Positions 22,162 through 32,554 of a stretch of DNA of 64,000 nt are shown here, in pieces. Within the stretch, counting starts at the first letter, position 1. Every line of letters begins with the position of its first letter. The notes beneath the pieces are model-generated. The model was not told where the DNA came from. It worked only from the letters and a program-made list of their open reading frames with translations, and ran no database searches. The position numbers and the translations under genes are program-made. Source of the DNA: Mastacembelus armatus (Eukaryota; Chordata; Actinopteri; Synbranchiformes; Mastacembelidae); assembly GCF_900324485.2 (NCBI RefSeq), contig NW_022872898.1, positions 372,001 to 436,000 on the forward strand, written 5' to 3'.

Positions 22162-22188
22162 TGCGCTGACCTATTACGCCACAGAGAC
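22115..22188 (-). tRNA. tRNA-Asn(GTT)
   Basis: 74 nt, minus strand. Perfect GTCTCTG/CAGGGAC acceptor apart from wobble, D arm GGCGTAATAGGTCAGC, anticodon loop CTGTTAA, intact T arm. A good candidate for an active gene. Confidence 0.9.
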
Positions 22189-22476
22189 TGTTAGGGCAAC
22201 ATTTTTCATTTTCATTTCCTCTCTTAGCAACACATTTTCAGACCTGGTTTCTCACTGACTGTCTAAACAAAGCACAATACATATGACTGCACATAATTTC
22301 AGGTGGGCATTAAGAAGAAGCCCTGTGTGAGGTTTGAACTTTTTATATCAGGTTCTGGTATAAAAAGAAGAAAGTTCCTCCTTTTATGTTTGGATGTTTT
22401 GAGAACAGTAAGATGTTGATGTGCATGACCACAGGATTTTTTAAAGCCAGATACCATCCCTCTGGGATGTAAATGG

Positions 22477-22520
22477 GATCAAGTCAAAGTCCAGATGGCT
22501 AACCATTACACCATGGAAAC
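22477..22520 (-). pseudogene. tRNA-Gln 5' half relic
   Basis: Minus strand TTTCCATGGTGTAATGGTTAGC then CATCTGGACTTTGA is the 5' half of tRNA-Gln(TTG) through the anticodon. The 3' half is replaced. Copies at 41439-41482 (plus) and 57446-57489 (minus). Confidence 0.7.
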
Positions 22521-22915
22521 AAGACACAAAGCATAGGGCTGTGCACACAATTGACTATGTTTATGTGTAATGCCTTCATTTTTGAGCCATTGTGTCAACG
22601 CTAACCTTCTCAACTTGGACACAAACAGTTCCTTCAGTCCTCGTAGTTCACCAAGTGCTGAGTTACAAAGAAAAGCTTGACACACTCCTATGGGCAATTT
22701 AGAATAACCAACCAACCTGACATACATGTTTTTGGACAGTGTGTAACAGTCAGTCTCTGTTGTTGCTGAAGGAGCTACCTGGCCTGGATGACTGTTGTGT
22801 TGCTGTTGTTGAGTTAGTCTGTTGCTGTTTCTGTCTACAAAGATGTAAAAAAAAACTATATTATATAAATATTTTAGTATTAATACAAAATATTAAAGTG
22901 GTCACATCTGAGTCT

Positions 22916-23289
22916 GGCATCACGGTGGCTGAGTGGTTAGCACTGTTCCTTCACAGCAAGAAGGTCGTGGGTTTGCAACCTGGCCTTTCTGTGTGGAGTT
23001 TGCATGTTCTCCCTTTGCTTGTGTGGGTTTACTCCAGGTACTCCGGTTTCCTCCCACAGTCCAAAAACATGCATGTCAGGTTGATTGGTGACTCTAAAAT
23101 TGCCCGTAGGAGTGAGTGTGAGTGTGTGAGGTTGTCTGTCTTTGTGTGTCTATATGTGGCCCTGTGATAGACTGGTGACCTGTCCAGGGTGTACCCCTGC
23201 CTTCCACCCGAGAGAGAGCTGGGATAGGCTCCAGTAGATCCCCGTGACCCTGAGCCAGGAAAAGCGGGTATAGAAAATGGATGGATGGA
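22916..23289 (+). mobile_element. tRNA-headed SINE, full-length copy
   Basis: Tandem copy of 18994-19369. A long open frame (22739-23167) crossing it is fortuitous. Confidence 0.78.
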
Positions 23290-23354
23290 TATATTTATTT
23301 TGTTTTATATTCCATAGCCTGCCCATATACCTGGGCAATATATTGTACATATAT

Positions 23355-23595
23355 ATTTCATGCATATATTAGTTATATGGAAACCTGTATTTTTCCATCT
23401 ATACACTGTACATTATTCATCTCTATTGTCTACACAACCATACTCTACCTGCACTTGGTACTTAATGCTTCTTTGCACTTCTGGTTGGATGTCCACTGCA
23501 TTTCATTGGCTCTGTACCTGTACTCTGCTAAATGACAATAAAGTTGAATCTAATCTAATCTAATCTAATCTAATCTAATCTAATCTAATCTAATA
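23355..23595 (+). mobile_element. Non-LTR 3' UTR with (TAATC)n tail, copy 2
   Basis: Duplicate of 19440-19673. Confidence 0.65.
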
Positions 23596-23877
23596 CTAGT
23601 AAAACATATTTAAAATGTAACATTTCTAACGAATGTCAACACAATATGCAAACATTCAATAACAAACTGATTCATCATCTGGACTTATATGCACTGATAT
23701 GTATTGTACATTGTTTAGACAGTCAGTGGGAAATCAAAAGGAGAAAAGTGAAGTGCTTTGACACAATAACTATGTCCTGGGTGGGTTCTTGGGCACATCT
23801 CAACCTCATGAAGGTCAGCTGGAAGTTATTCTGGGAATTCTGCACAGATCATGTATTTCAAACATCTGTTTCAATGT

Positions 23878-23957
23878 GACAAGGTGACAGTGGTTAAGGT
23901 GATGGACTGCTAATCCACTGTGCTTTGCACGTGTGGGTTCAAATCCCATCCTTGTTG
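23878..23957 (+). tRNA. tRNA-Ser(GCT)
   Basis: 80 nt. GACAAGG pairs fully with CCTTGTT (wobble at the end), so this copy is better paired than 19956-20035. Anticodon GCT, T loop GGTTCAAATCC. The D arm is short. Confidence 0.78.
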
Positions 23958-24159
23958 TGAAAACTGGTGTTTGGTGTTCAAAGATAAAAAATGTGACATT
24001 AGACAAGACTTGAGTATATCCTTTGCTTCAGTTTGGAGTTAGAGCATGTATTGCATTTGTGTAGTATAGAGGGAGAACCATAGTAGAATAAAAGTGCATT
24101 GATGTGGCCACACTAACAGACTGGAGTACCTGTGCTGATGAACTTCCTTGTTGGAGTAG

Positions 24160-24199
24160 TAGCAGAGGACGGTTTCAGTGCATCGACCTCTGAATTATG
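24160..24199 (-). pseudogene. tRNA-iMet 3' half relic, copy 2
   Basis: As 20240-20285. Confidence 0.6.
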
Positions 24200-24409
24200 C
24201 AACAAAACAGAAAAAAAGATGTGTTTCTCTTTACCTTAACATGAAGCAAAGCTCAAACCAGTTCTCTGTACAACACTGAACCACAACCTAGACTCAGTTA
24301 TTACGGAAACACCATCTGAAGGTGTAACTGACATCAACAGAAGATGTGATCAGTCCAATTTTGAACAGATACAGACATTAATGCTAATGATGATTCCTAA
24401 AGGAGACCT

Positions 24410-24491
24410 CGTTGTTGACAGGATTCAAACCTGCACGGGGAGACCCCAATGGATTTCAAGTCCATCGCTTTAACCACTCATCCACAACAAC
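24410..24491 (-). tRNA. tRNA-Ser(TGA)
   Basis: 82 nt, minus strand. GTTGTTG/CAACAAC acceptor is perfect. ATGGACTTGAAATCCAT gives anticodon TGA; the variable arm is GGGGTCTCCCC; the T stem is intact. A strong candidate for an active gene. Mirror copy at 39464-39545. Confidence 0.92.
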
Positions 24492-25461
24492 TTACAGTCA
24501 ATTTGTTATATTTAAAACAGAAAAATGTGTAAGAATTTGTTTTATTTTGAAAAGAAACATTTCTCTGCACATAAGTGTAGGTTAAGGTGTGTTACTAGGT
24601 GTGAAATCTGTGCAGCAATAATAGGAAGATATAGTCATTTGTCTATTTAGTACTGAGGAAGAACTAAAGACAAGAACCTAAATTCTGAATTAACACCAAA
24701 CATCATGGCTGAACTAGCTACAAAATGCCCACACTAACTTCTATGGACAACAAAATGAAATAAAAGCTGATAATAAACTGAATATGAATAAATAAATGTG
24801 TCAAATGGTTTTCTACATTGTTGTAGAGTTGCATGGATTTCTTTCTGTATTTGTGTGTATTAATGGAACAGGAAATCCTAAACTCAGTCTAAAGCTGGAC
24901 TGGTAAATTGTTAGAGCCAGACAGAAGCAAATGATTCCCATCAAAGACACATGCAGCTGCACTAACCTTCACTGAGTGACAGATTTGTAATGATGGAGAA
25001 CACAAAGCTTTCTGAAGGTCTGAGTCCATATGGAGAAAAGTGAGTCACTGTTTGGAAGCTCTGACACAGGCAGAAATGTGACACCTGCTGGAAACTCACT
25101 GGTCCTGCATTTGTCTGGATGAAGTCAATCTGAGACTGTTATGAAACAATGGTCTTAGTGTTTGAAGTTCAGTGAAGTTTCTATTGTGAATGAAGCAGGA
25201 ATAAATGCTTAGAAAGTCTAGAAAGCTTACTTTCAGAGCCTAGAAAGTCCAGAAGGACGGTCCCTGTTCATATTTCCTTCCTGTCTCCTCTCTCCATTCT
25301 CCTGTTTCATAAAGGATTCATGTTTGTCAGCTCCTGTTCAGTGAACTAAATTCTCCAGTGAATGTCTGTAATAATCAGTATATTCCAATAGTAACTATCT
25401 GTGATTAGTTGTATGACCTGCATAAAATGAGATGCTGTACATTTTTTACCAGTCTGTTGTT
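24492..25461. other. Spacer between tRNA genes, no gene
   Basis: Mirrored almost base for base at about 38.49-39.46 kb. A diverged third copy of the first 250 bp follows the truncated Ser relic at 34.5-34.75 kb. No coding region recognised. Confidence 0.6.
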
Positions 25462-25467
25462 GCCAGT

Positions 25468-25531
25468 GGCAGTATGGTGGTTGAGTGGTTAGCACTATTG
25501 CCTCACAGCAAAAAGGTCGTGGGTTCGCAAC
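25468..25531 (+). repeat. SINE head fragment
   Basis: GGCAGTATGGTGGTTGAGTG through GGGTTCGCAAC, the tRNA-like head only, from the 16856 family. Mirror at 38424-38487. Confidence 0.7.
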
Positions 25532-25637
25532 TAAAATCTACTATTACACAGATGCAGAAATCGAATGTGTCATCAGCTCTTGATTTTACATCCAACCTAT
25601 ATCAGCAGATACACAGAACACAAAAACTGAGCAATAT

Positions 25638-25725
25638 TCCTTCAAGCCGGAGTTGAACCAGCGACCTAAGGATAACTGCTATTTCAACCTACAGTCCTCC
25701 GCTCTGCCAACTGAGCTTTTGAAGG
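25638..25725 (-). tRNA. tRNA-Tyr(GTA) with intron
   Basis: 88 nt, minus strand. CCTTCAA/TTGAAGG acceptor, GAGGACTGTAG then an intron of about 14 nt (GTTGAAATAGCAGTT region), then ATCCTTAGGTCGCTGG and TTCAACTCCGGC. An intron after the anticodon loop is universal for vertebrate tRNA-Tyr. A T5 run lies about 12 nt downstream. Mirror at 38230-38317. Confidence 0.92.
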
Positions 25726-25788
25726 AAGCACACAGTGGTTTGGTGTTGAACTTTACACATTTGATACCAAAGCTCTTTTCTTAACTGC

Positions 25789-25844
25789 AGGATAACTGTC
25801 ACTTCAACCTAGAGTCCTCCCCTCTACCAACTGAGCACCTTGGA
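25789..25844 (-). pseudogene. tRNA-Tyr relic, anticodon CTA
   Basis: Minus strand CCAAGGTGCTCAGTTGG, GAGGACTCTAGG, intron-like stretch, ATCCT, then truncation. The T arm is missing. The anticodon reads CTA where its mirror copy at 38112-38168 has GTA. Confidence 0.7.
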
Positions 25845-25896
25845 CAGCATCAACAATGCTGCAGTTTCATTGGCTATGACTCCTATATACAACTGC

Positions 25897-25943
25897 CCCC
25901 TGTGTGGAAGGCAGCTATGCTCACCACTACACCACCATCACTG
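25897..25943 (-). pseudogene. tRNA-Gly(TCC) 5' half relic
   Basis: Minus strand GGTGGTGTAGTGGTGAGCAT and GCTGCCTTCCAC. Same relic as 13776-13823. Confidence 0.65.
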
Positions 25944-26197
25944 TGTCCAAAGTTTTTACTACTCTTCTGAGGTATTTTCCATCCACCTCATCTGTTCTGC
26001 TCCTTGGCTCCTGTACTTCTGCTTATGGAAAACATGTCAGTCAGGAAAGCAGGAGTGAAAGGATGACAGCACTTTTGCAGTTCACACTCACTCTGTCTAT
26101 AACACATTCTGCTGTCTTTGTCTGGACTGAGTTCTTACATGTTGTACTAATATGAAACCAGATATCTGATAATACAGAAGTCTGAAGATTGGGCTTG

Positions 26198-26270
26198 TGG
26201 AGAATGTGGGCATCGATCCCACTACCGCTTACATGCAAAGCAAGCGCTCTACCACTTGAGCTAATTCCCC
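26198..26270 (-). tRNA. tRNA-Ala(TGC)
   Basis: 73 nt, minus strand. GGGGAAT/ATTCTCC acceptor with the G3-type alanine acceptor of this gene class, CTTGC-TTTGCAT-GTAAG anticodon stem-loop (TGC), GTGGG-ATCGATG-CCCAC T arm. All stems pair. Mirror at 37685-37757; third copy 59515-59587 reads AGC. Confidence 0.92.
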
Positions 26271-26820
26271 TACATGTTAATCACACCGATCCATAATTCA
26301 ATTTACTTAAATCCTTGCATTCATACTGCAACAATTCACACATTTTATATATTGTGTATATAAAAAATATTGATCTTTTTCTAGCCTTTTGATTTATTAT
26401 TTCTTGTCTTTGGTTTATATCAAACCTACTCTCTTCCTTTCTTAAAAGTTTAACATTATTTCATTCTTGTACATAGACAGAGCTTAGTGAACTGGAGTCA
26501 AATTTCTTGTTTGTGTGCACAAACTTGGCCAATAAAGATGATTCTGGTTGTTTTATTTTAACTAATGTTGCTTTATTACCATGTTATTTTAGAAATCTTC
26601 TTGATAGAGAGATGCCACAGTGTTTTTATGTTTTTTGCCCAGGAGCTTCTGACAGGAGGAAATTCTGAGAAAAATGAGAATTCTGAGAAGAAATAAGCAA
26701 ATATTTAGTACAATAGTACAAAATGACAGATATATGCAAAAATACTAGAAAAATATTTAAAATGTCGCATTTCTTATGAATGTTAACACATTATGGAAAC
26801 ATTCAATAACTGATTCATCT
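26271..26820. other. No gene seen
   Basis: AT-rich, mirrored at 59.21-59.51 kb in part. Nothing recognised. Confidence 0.5.
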
Positions 26821-26821
26821 G

Positions 26822-26952
26822 AATTCAATTCAATTTTATTTGTATAGCGCCAAATCACAATACAAATCCTCTCAAGGCACTTTACAAAAACTAAAACTAA
26901 AAATCCAACAATTCCCTTATGAGCAAGCACTTGGCTACAGTGGAAAGGAACT
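26822..26952 (-). mobile_element. Truncated L2-like LINE 3' end
   Basis: AATTCAATTCAATTTTATTTG, TATAGCGCCAAATCAC and CTTATGAGCAAGCACTTGGC match the 3' UTR at 10036. It interrupts sequence that is continuous in the inverted copy near 59.21 kb. Confidence 0.8.
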
Positions 26953-27114
26953 TTTGTGTATTGTACATTGTTTAGACAATCAGTGGGAAATCAAAAGGAG
27001 ACTAGGCCACAATAACTGTATGTCCTTAAAGCTGGGTTTTTGGACAGTTCTCAACCTCATGAAGGTCAGCGTGGAATTCTTCACTGATCATGTACTGTGA
27101 ACAGTAATAAAGCT

Positions 27115-27194
27115 ATGGCGGGGTGACTGAGTGGTTAAATTAACAGACCACTAGTTTGTTTTGTAACTCATGTGTTCAAATCCCATTCTTGTTG
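27115..27194 (+). pseudogene. tRNA-Ser(GCT)-like, decayed
   Basis: GGTGACTGAGTGGTTAA and GTGTTCAAATCCCATTCTTG are kept, but the anticodon stem has decayed (ACAGACCACTAGTTTG). Partner 58947-59031. Confidence 0.6.
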
Positions 27195-27255
27195 TGGATG
27201 CTGGTTTTAGACATGATGTTAAGACAACAAAACTTCAAGTATTATGTTTGCTTCA

Positions 27256-27324
27256 GAACAGAGGATCGTTTCAGTCCATCGACCTCGGGCTTCTGCCCCC
27301 AGCACACTTCTGCTGCACTCTGTT
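27256..27324 (-). pseudogene. tRNA-iMet relic
   Basis: Minus strand AACAGAGTGCAGCAGAAGTG, TGCTGGGGGCAGAAGCCC, AGGTCGATGGACTG and GATCCTCTGTT follow initiator tRNA-Met along its length. The anticodon region reads CAG instead of CAT. Partners 58817-58885 and 36538-36606. Confidence 0.7.
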
Positions 27325-27530
27325 CCCCTCCACTCTGCATTTTAGCTATATTTACCTTCAATCACTATTCTGGAAGGTCAAAAGACTAAGAGTTTGTAAG
27401 GATCCTGGGAGACTATCCTAAATCCAGTGCACTTGCAAAATGGTGGAAAACAGTGGACAGCTGGTTTCCTAGCTAAATCTGGCAACAAAAGCAATGGAAT
27501 GGAAATGTTTTCTTTGGAAAGATTCACATA

Positions 27531-27786
27531 CAGTCAAGCCCGAAGTTATTCATACCCCTGGCAAATTCTGACTTAAAGTTAATTTTATTCACATGCCACT
27601 TTTTGTTCAAATGTAAACAAAAAAAAGAATAATCATTTTTTCCACAATGATGCCTCTTGTCCATCTTCTTATTTTCTTCTGGGAGCCGAAATTTGCCATT
27701 TCTAATCAAGAAAAAACTTGCTGGTTGAATAAAAGTAACTTTAAGTCAGCATTTGCTAGGGGTATGAATAATTTTGGGCTTGACTG
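27531..27786. mobile_element. Tc1/mariner-type MITE
   Basis: 256 bp flanked by TA. The ends CAGTCAAGCC and GGCTTGACTG are inverted, and the terminal inverted repeats extend about 55 bp with mismatches (TTATTCATACCCCTGGC / GCTAGGGGTATGAATAA). Non-coding. Its inverted partner at 58375-58615 also sits on TA. Confidence 0.82.
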
Positions 27787-27789
27787 TAT

Positions 27790-28327
27790 GTGTGTTTCCT
27801 TTGGGAAACTACATATGGATAACTAGCAAGGACAAACATTAGAAAACAGGAACATGTAGGATTGCAGTAAGACACAGGGAAGACTGAGACTGTTGAGATC
27901 TAACAGCTGATGAGATACTTTTTTTGTTTTTTGACAGTTTTAAACAACATTGATTCAGCTGAGTTTTTACAGGTTGGTGTCACTGTCTTAAAGTCCATGA
28001 GGTGGGTCAATAATATCTGTAAACTGTCGGTATTTAAACCAAACAAGCAGAAAAAGTCCAAAAATGCCTTTACAAAAAGGGTTCAGGACTTGCCCTTCAG
28101 ACCATAGTCAAAGGCAGGAAAACTGAACATTCCCCCATGACTGACCCCGTACAAACTGCAGGCCTCTCAGACAAACGCTGGAATTTTACATGACACCTCA
28201 CAGCCATTGGACCCTCCCTTGCACCTGCAAATGCAGGATGAGGATTGTCCAGCAGATGTAACCATTTCTGACTGTGTCAGTGCTTCCACACAGTCACTCA
28301 TTTTTGCTTCATACTGATTCAGAGCAA
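27790..28327. other. Spacer, no gene
   Basis: Mirrored at about 57.85-58.37 kb. A 65-codon open frame (27910-28107) is not kept as a recognisable protein. Confidence 0.5.
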
Positions 28328-28531
28328 GGGCATCACTTTGGATGAGTGGTTAACATTGTTGCCTCACAGCAAGAAGGCTCAGGCTGGTTAGAAACCTGGT
28401 GGGGGCCTTTCTGTGTTGAGGTTGCATATCATCCACATGCTTGTGTGGAGCTACTCTGGTTTCCTCCCACAGTCCAAAAACATGTATGTCAGGTTGGTTG
28501 GTTATTCTAAATTGCCCATAGGAGTGTGTCA
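28328..28531 (+). repeat. SINE, truncated and diverged
   Basis: GGATGAGTGGTTAACATTG, TTGCCTCACAGCAAGAAGG, TTTCCTCCCACAGTCC; lacks the 3' half. Partner 57652-57848. Confidence 0.65.
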
Positions 28532-28870
28532 AGCTTTTCTTTGTAACTCGGCATTTGGTGAACTATGAGGACTGAAGGAACTGTTTGTGTCCAAGTTGAG
28601 AAGGTATCTGGCTTTAAAAAAATCCTGTGGTCCTGCACATCAACATCTTACTGTTCTCAAAACATCCAAACATAAAAGGAGGAACTTTCTTCTTTTTATA
28701 CCAGAACCTGATATAAAAAGTTCAAACCTCACACAGGGCTTCTTCTTAATGCCCACCTGAAATTATGTGCAGTCATATGTATTGTGCTTTGTTTAGACAG
28801 TCAGTGGGAAACCAGGTCTGAAAATGTGTCCCTAAGAGAGGAAATGAAAATGAAAAATGTTCTCCTGACT

Positions 28871-28897
28871 GTCTCTGTGGTGTTAAAGGTCAGCGCT

Positions 28898-28930
<33 letters not shown>

Positions 28931-28944
28931 TCCACCCAGGGACG
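28871..28944 (+). tRNA. tRNA-Asn(GTT)
   Basis: Inverted partner of 18250-18323, sharing its GTGTTAAAGG D arm. All other stems intact. Confidence 0.88.
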
Positions 28945-29319
28945 TCTTCCTTCTGGTGATTTGTCTGTATTCAGAGTTTGCCCATAAATGAGTTGAAAGT
29001 CAAGAAGTCATACCTCCAAACTAATAACACAGCTTTGATGGTGAAGTATTAAAGTCACTCTCTTCTCAATCATTCCAGTGTTTCTGTGTTACAAGTCTTC
29101 AAGTGCCTTTATTTGACTGAAACAACGGTGGTATGAGCTCAACCAGGTCAGCTGTACTTTGTCATGGCAGCATGTTTATCTATTCAGTTAGTCTCAAAGC
29201 TTTACAGAAGAGTATTATGGGCACTGTGATATTTGTCTGAGGGGAAAAGTCACAATTCAGAGAAAAAGAAGAAATCTGAGAAGAAAGTCAGATAGAGAAA
29301 AAAATAAAAACAAATTATC

Positions 29320-29482
29320 AAAGGCTGAGTCGTGGCAATTGGACTTTCAGTTCCAATGTATCTCTGTCAGATAAATTGCAGGTTCCAGTCCAACTTTCTC
29401 TTAGACTAATGAAGCCACCTGGATGGGTGGTGAAACGTTGAGGCCTTAAAACTGAAAGTCCAGTTGCTATGACTCAACCTTT
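29320..29482. repeat. Foldback element, copy 3
   Basis: Inverse orientation; same ends and core as 17712-17874. Confidence 0.75.
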
Positions 29483-29696
29483 AGATTCTTAGTAATGTTA
29501 ACATAGTATATAAACACTTGTTGTAGTAGAATAGATGTTATAGTTAATTTTATGGCTGATTAGTCAATATTGAAGTTTTCTGACACTTGGGTTTGAAGTA
29601 AAGCTATAGTAACATCAGCTCTGAATGGAACCCCCACATCCCCAACACACCGTTTCTTCCCAACTGTGTCATTGTGTCAGTATCATAATCTAAACG

Positions 29697-29790
29697 TATA
29701 GCAAAGGATGGTTTCGATCCACTGCTGGAATTTGAACCCAGGATCCCCTGTTTACTAGACAGGTGCTTTAACCAACTAAGCCACAGCACC
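29697..29790 (-). pseudogene. Chimera: tRNA-Thr(AGT) fused to tRNA-iMet relic
   Basis: On the minus strand GGTGCTGTGGCTTAGTTGG, CTGTCTAGTAAACAG and CTGGGTTCAAATTCCAG are tRNA-Thr(AGT), in fact better paired in the T stem than 14418-14490. The 3' acceptor strand then switches at ACTG (29721-29724) into GGATCGAAACCATCC of the iMet relic, so acceptor pairing and the 3' end are lost. Confidence 0.85.
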
Positions 29791-29807
29791 ACTTGTAGCT
29801 AACCTTA

Positions 29808-30067
29808 AAATATAGCAGCTGTAGTAACAGGCTCCTCTCCATGTTCTGTAGAAATGAAAGGTTCAAGAGGTCATTCATTCCTGGGGCTATAAGACTGTAT
29901 AACAGCTCCTGTTGAACCTGTGTACTTTATTACTTGCATTGCAAGTATCCTGTTAACTATTTATTTGTCTGTCTGTTTTTATTGTTTTATTTGTATAATG
30001 TGGCATTGTGTGGTCTCTGTGCCACTGGACACTCGAATTTCGCCTCTTGGGTATGAAGAAAATATTT

Positions 30068-30105
<38 letters not shown>
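29808..30105 (+). mobile_element. Non-LTR 3' end with (ATC)n tail, inverted copy
   Basis: Mirror of 14100-14402. The apparent poly-histidine frame through it is just the (ATC)n tract. Confidence 0.7.
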
Positions 30106-30106
<1 letters not shown>

Positions 30107-30248
30107 GGAATCACCGAGCAGACAGGTGTTCAACTATTACACAGATCCAGAAAGTGACATCATACCACAAACCAGATGTGTTATCAGATCTTGATTTTAC
30201 ATCCATCCAATGTGAACAGATACACAAGATACCAAAACAAAACAACAT

Positions 30249-30335
30249 TCCTTCAAGTCAAAGTTGATACAGCGATCTAAGGATAAATGCCATTTTAACC
30301 TGCAGTCCTCCACTCTACCAACTGAGCACCTTAGA
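30249..30335 (-). pseudogene. tRNA-Tyr(GTA) with intron, decayed
   Basis: Mirror of 13873-13959. The anticodon region reads CTGCAGG in this copy. Confidence 0.65.
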
Positions 30336-30384
30336 CAGCATCAACAATGCTGCACTTTCATTGGCTATGACTCCTGTATACAAC

Positions 30385-30432
30385 TGGCCCCTGTGTGGAA
30401 GGCAGCTATGCTCACCACTACACCACCATCAC
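30385..30432 (-). pseudogene. tRNA-Gly(TCC) 5' half relic
   Basis: Mirror of 13776-13823. Confidence 0.65.
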
Positions 30433-30871
30433 TGAGTCCAAAGTTTTATACTACTCTTCTCAGGTATTTTCCATCCACCTCATCTGTTCTGCTCCTTGGC
30501 TGTTTTTTAATAGTCTAATTTTGAATTTTCTCAAAATTCTGACTTTTTTTTTGCTAGGAGTTCTGGCTTTCTTCTCATAAATCTCTAAATTAGCATAACA
30601 TAACTTCTTTTGTTTCATGTTCTCATTCTTGCCAGAGAATAGTTTAATCAATAGTCAAGAATTTTGCTCCTTCTTCTTCTTTAAAGAGATTATGTTTGAT
30701 CTTTTCTGTAATCTGTCTAATACATGTATGCATAACCTTTTCAAGCATACTTGACTTTTTTTAATTGTAGTGCTACGTGCACCACTCTATCATACATGGA
30801 ACTAGTCCACTGTGTCGAAAAAGTGGTTGTGCCATGTATCACAATTGGATGCTCTGGCTAGTCCAAGTGAA

Positions 30872-30944
30872 GCCTGGTTAGCTCAGTTTGTAGACCATGA
30901 GACTCTTAATCTCAGGGTCACGTGTTTTGAGCCCCACATTAGAC
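30872..30944 (+). pseudogene. tRNA-Lys(CTT), decayed
   Basis: Mirror of 13170-13242, with the same acceptor and T-stem defects, so the decay precedes the duplication. Confidence 0.75.
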
Positions 30945-31040
30945 AAGAAGTTGTCTGACTTTAGATGAGTAGATGTAGTTGATGTGTAAGCTGTGTGCTG
31001 CAATAGACAGCAGCATTTTGATGATGCCCTCCATCAGCTG

Positions 31041-31112
31041 CGTCCTGTGGTGTAATGGTTAGCATTCTGGACTTTGAATCTAGTGATCTGAGTTCAAATC
31101 TCAGTGGGACCA
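31041..31112 (+). tRNA. tRNA-Gln(TTG)
   Basis: 72 nt. Mirror of 11437-11508. The first base is C (CGTCCTG), giving a mismatch with the 3' C at the acceptor end. The anticodon stem CTGGA/TCTAG has a G-T pair. Activity uncertain. Confidence 0.8.
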
Positions 31113-31590
31113 GCTTAAAAAAAAAGCTGTTTCATGTTATGAAACATGACTTACAAGGTAACTACCAACAAAATTAAATCAAGCTTGAGATAAAGTTCAG
31201 TCATCTTTTGGTTTCACTGGCGTAATCAATATAAAAGCAGGCTCTACCCCATTGTCCTTTTGCTGGTCCTCTCTTCCTGAGGGTCTTTTACCTCTTGAGA
31301 GTCTCTCAGTCTCCAGAGAATCTTGAGAACGAATCAGAGAAATCTCTGGTTCTGTCTGTCTGTGTACTGTCTTTTTGTGTCTTGCTGCAGTGATTGGGGA
31401 ATACATCTGGTTGGACCATCATCGTACTTGACATGATGTGGTTTGGTCCAGGGGATCCATCCTCGCTGGTGACTGGTTCACAGTCCCCTGACTTGAATCA
31501 AACTTGGAATGAAGAAAACGAGTAATAGAGCAAAGGTTCTTCACATGGTCACTGCCTCACGTTTCTGAGAACAAAAATAACACATGACAG

Positions 31591-31662
31591 GGTCCCATGG
31601 TGTAATGGTTAGCACTCTGGACTTTGAATCCAGTGATCTGAATTCAAATCTCAGTGGGACCA
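31591..31662 (+). tRNA. tRNA-Gln(TTG)
   Basis: 72 nt. GGTCCCA/TGGGACC, CTGGA-CTTTGAA-TCCAG, one mismatch in the T stem. Mirror of 8041-8112. Confidence 0.9.
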
Positions 31663-31839
31663 GCTTAAAAAAACAGCAAGGTCTTGTTATGAAACATGAC
31701 TTACAATGTAGCTACCAACATAATGAAATCGTGAGACAGACAGTTCAATTCCCTTTACTGTGATAGTGCAGTCTCATTGGTCTGAGTGATGCAAGACTAA
31801 TTTTTTTCTTTAAGTTAGTAAGTTTTAAAAATGTTTTAT

Positions 31840-32520
31840 AAAAAGGAGAACCATAATTTCTTTTTCCTCCCAGCACGAAGTCTAGGGGTAATCATGGACT
31901 CAGATTTGAATTTTAACAGCAATATTAAATTAACTACATCATCAGCATTTTACCATCTCAAAAACGTTGTCAGGTTCAAAGGGACCATGTCTAAACCAGA
32001 CTTGGAAAGACTCATCCATGCATTTATCTCCAGCAGTTTAGACTACTCTAACGGCCTGCTCACAGGGCTCTCAAAACTAGAACCAGGAACTACAACCACA
32101 TTACTCCTGTTCTCAGATCTCTGCACTGGCTTGCTGTCGCTCAGAGAATGGACTTTAAAACAGCACTTCTTGTGTATAAGTCTCTGCACCCCTGTACATC
32201 TCTGACATGTTGATGCCGTATGAACCATCTCGACCTTGGAGAAAGAGTGTTTCAGTTTTATGCAGCTAAAACCTGGAATAGTCTTCCTGATGATGTTACA
32301 CAAACCTCATCTCTGGCAATGTTTGAGTCAAGGTTAAAAACTTTTCTTTTTAGCTCTGCATACGACAACTAAAAGTGTTTTATCTACATTAATTTTCCTC
32401 TAATTTCTAGTTTCTCATTTTGATTTTTGCCAATGTACATTTAACGTGTTTATTTCTGTAAAGCACTTTGAATTACTCTGTGTATGAATTGTGCTATATA
32501 AATAAACTTGCCTTGCCTAA
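31840..32520 (+). mobile_element. L2-like LINE 3' fragment, uninterrupted copy
   Basis: Encodes SLGVIMDSDLNFNSNIKLTTSSAFYHLKNV, KPDLERLIHAFISSSLDYSNGLLTGL and, after a frameshift, the C-terminal tail. It ends TATAAATAAACTTGCCTTGCC. It holds the empty site of the retrovirus (AAACACGTTAAATG near 32.44 kb, with a single CACGT). Confidence 0.87.
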
Positions 32521-32554
32521 GTATCTAAGTATTGTATTTAAGAATTTACTAAAT

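Larger units (their letters stand above)
21205..24340 (+). repeat. Tandem segmental unit, copy 2
   Basis: Offset from copy 1 by 3886 bp at its start and 3922 bp further in; the difference reflects a segment near 22.44-22.52 kb (a Gln relic) that copy 1 lacks. Confidence 0.85.
20340..26280 (+). repeat. Left arm of a palindrome of about 6 kb
   Basis: Matches 37675-44625 in inverted orientation with a constant coordinate sum near 63,956 (e.g. 25638-25725 pairs with 38230-38317, 24410-24491 with 39464-39545). The right arm carries an extra L2 LINE. The two arms look roughly 95 percent or more alike. Confidence 0.9.
26030..28605 (+). repeat. Block inverted at about 57.65-59.77 kb
   Basis: Contains Ala, a Ser relic, an iMet relic, a MITE and a SINE in the same order as the inverted partner (coordinate sum near 86,150). 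It overlaps the outer palindrome at the Ala gene, so Ala occurs three times. Confidence 0.85.

Noticed and set aside
22739-23167. 142-residue open frame
   Set aside because: Crosses the shared 100-bp repeat and a SINE head; the peptide has no domain and is explained by duplicated repeat sequence.
29920-30267. Frame with a poly-histidine run
   Set aside because: The histidines are the (ATC)n tail of a non-LTR element.
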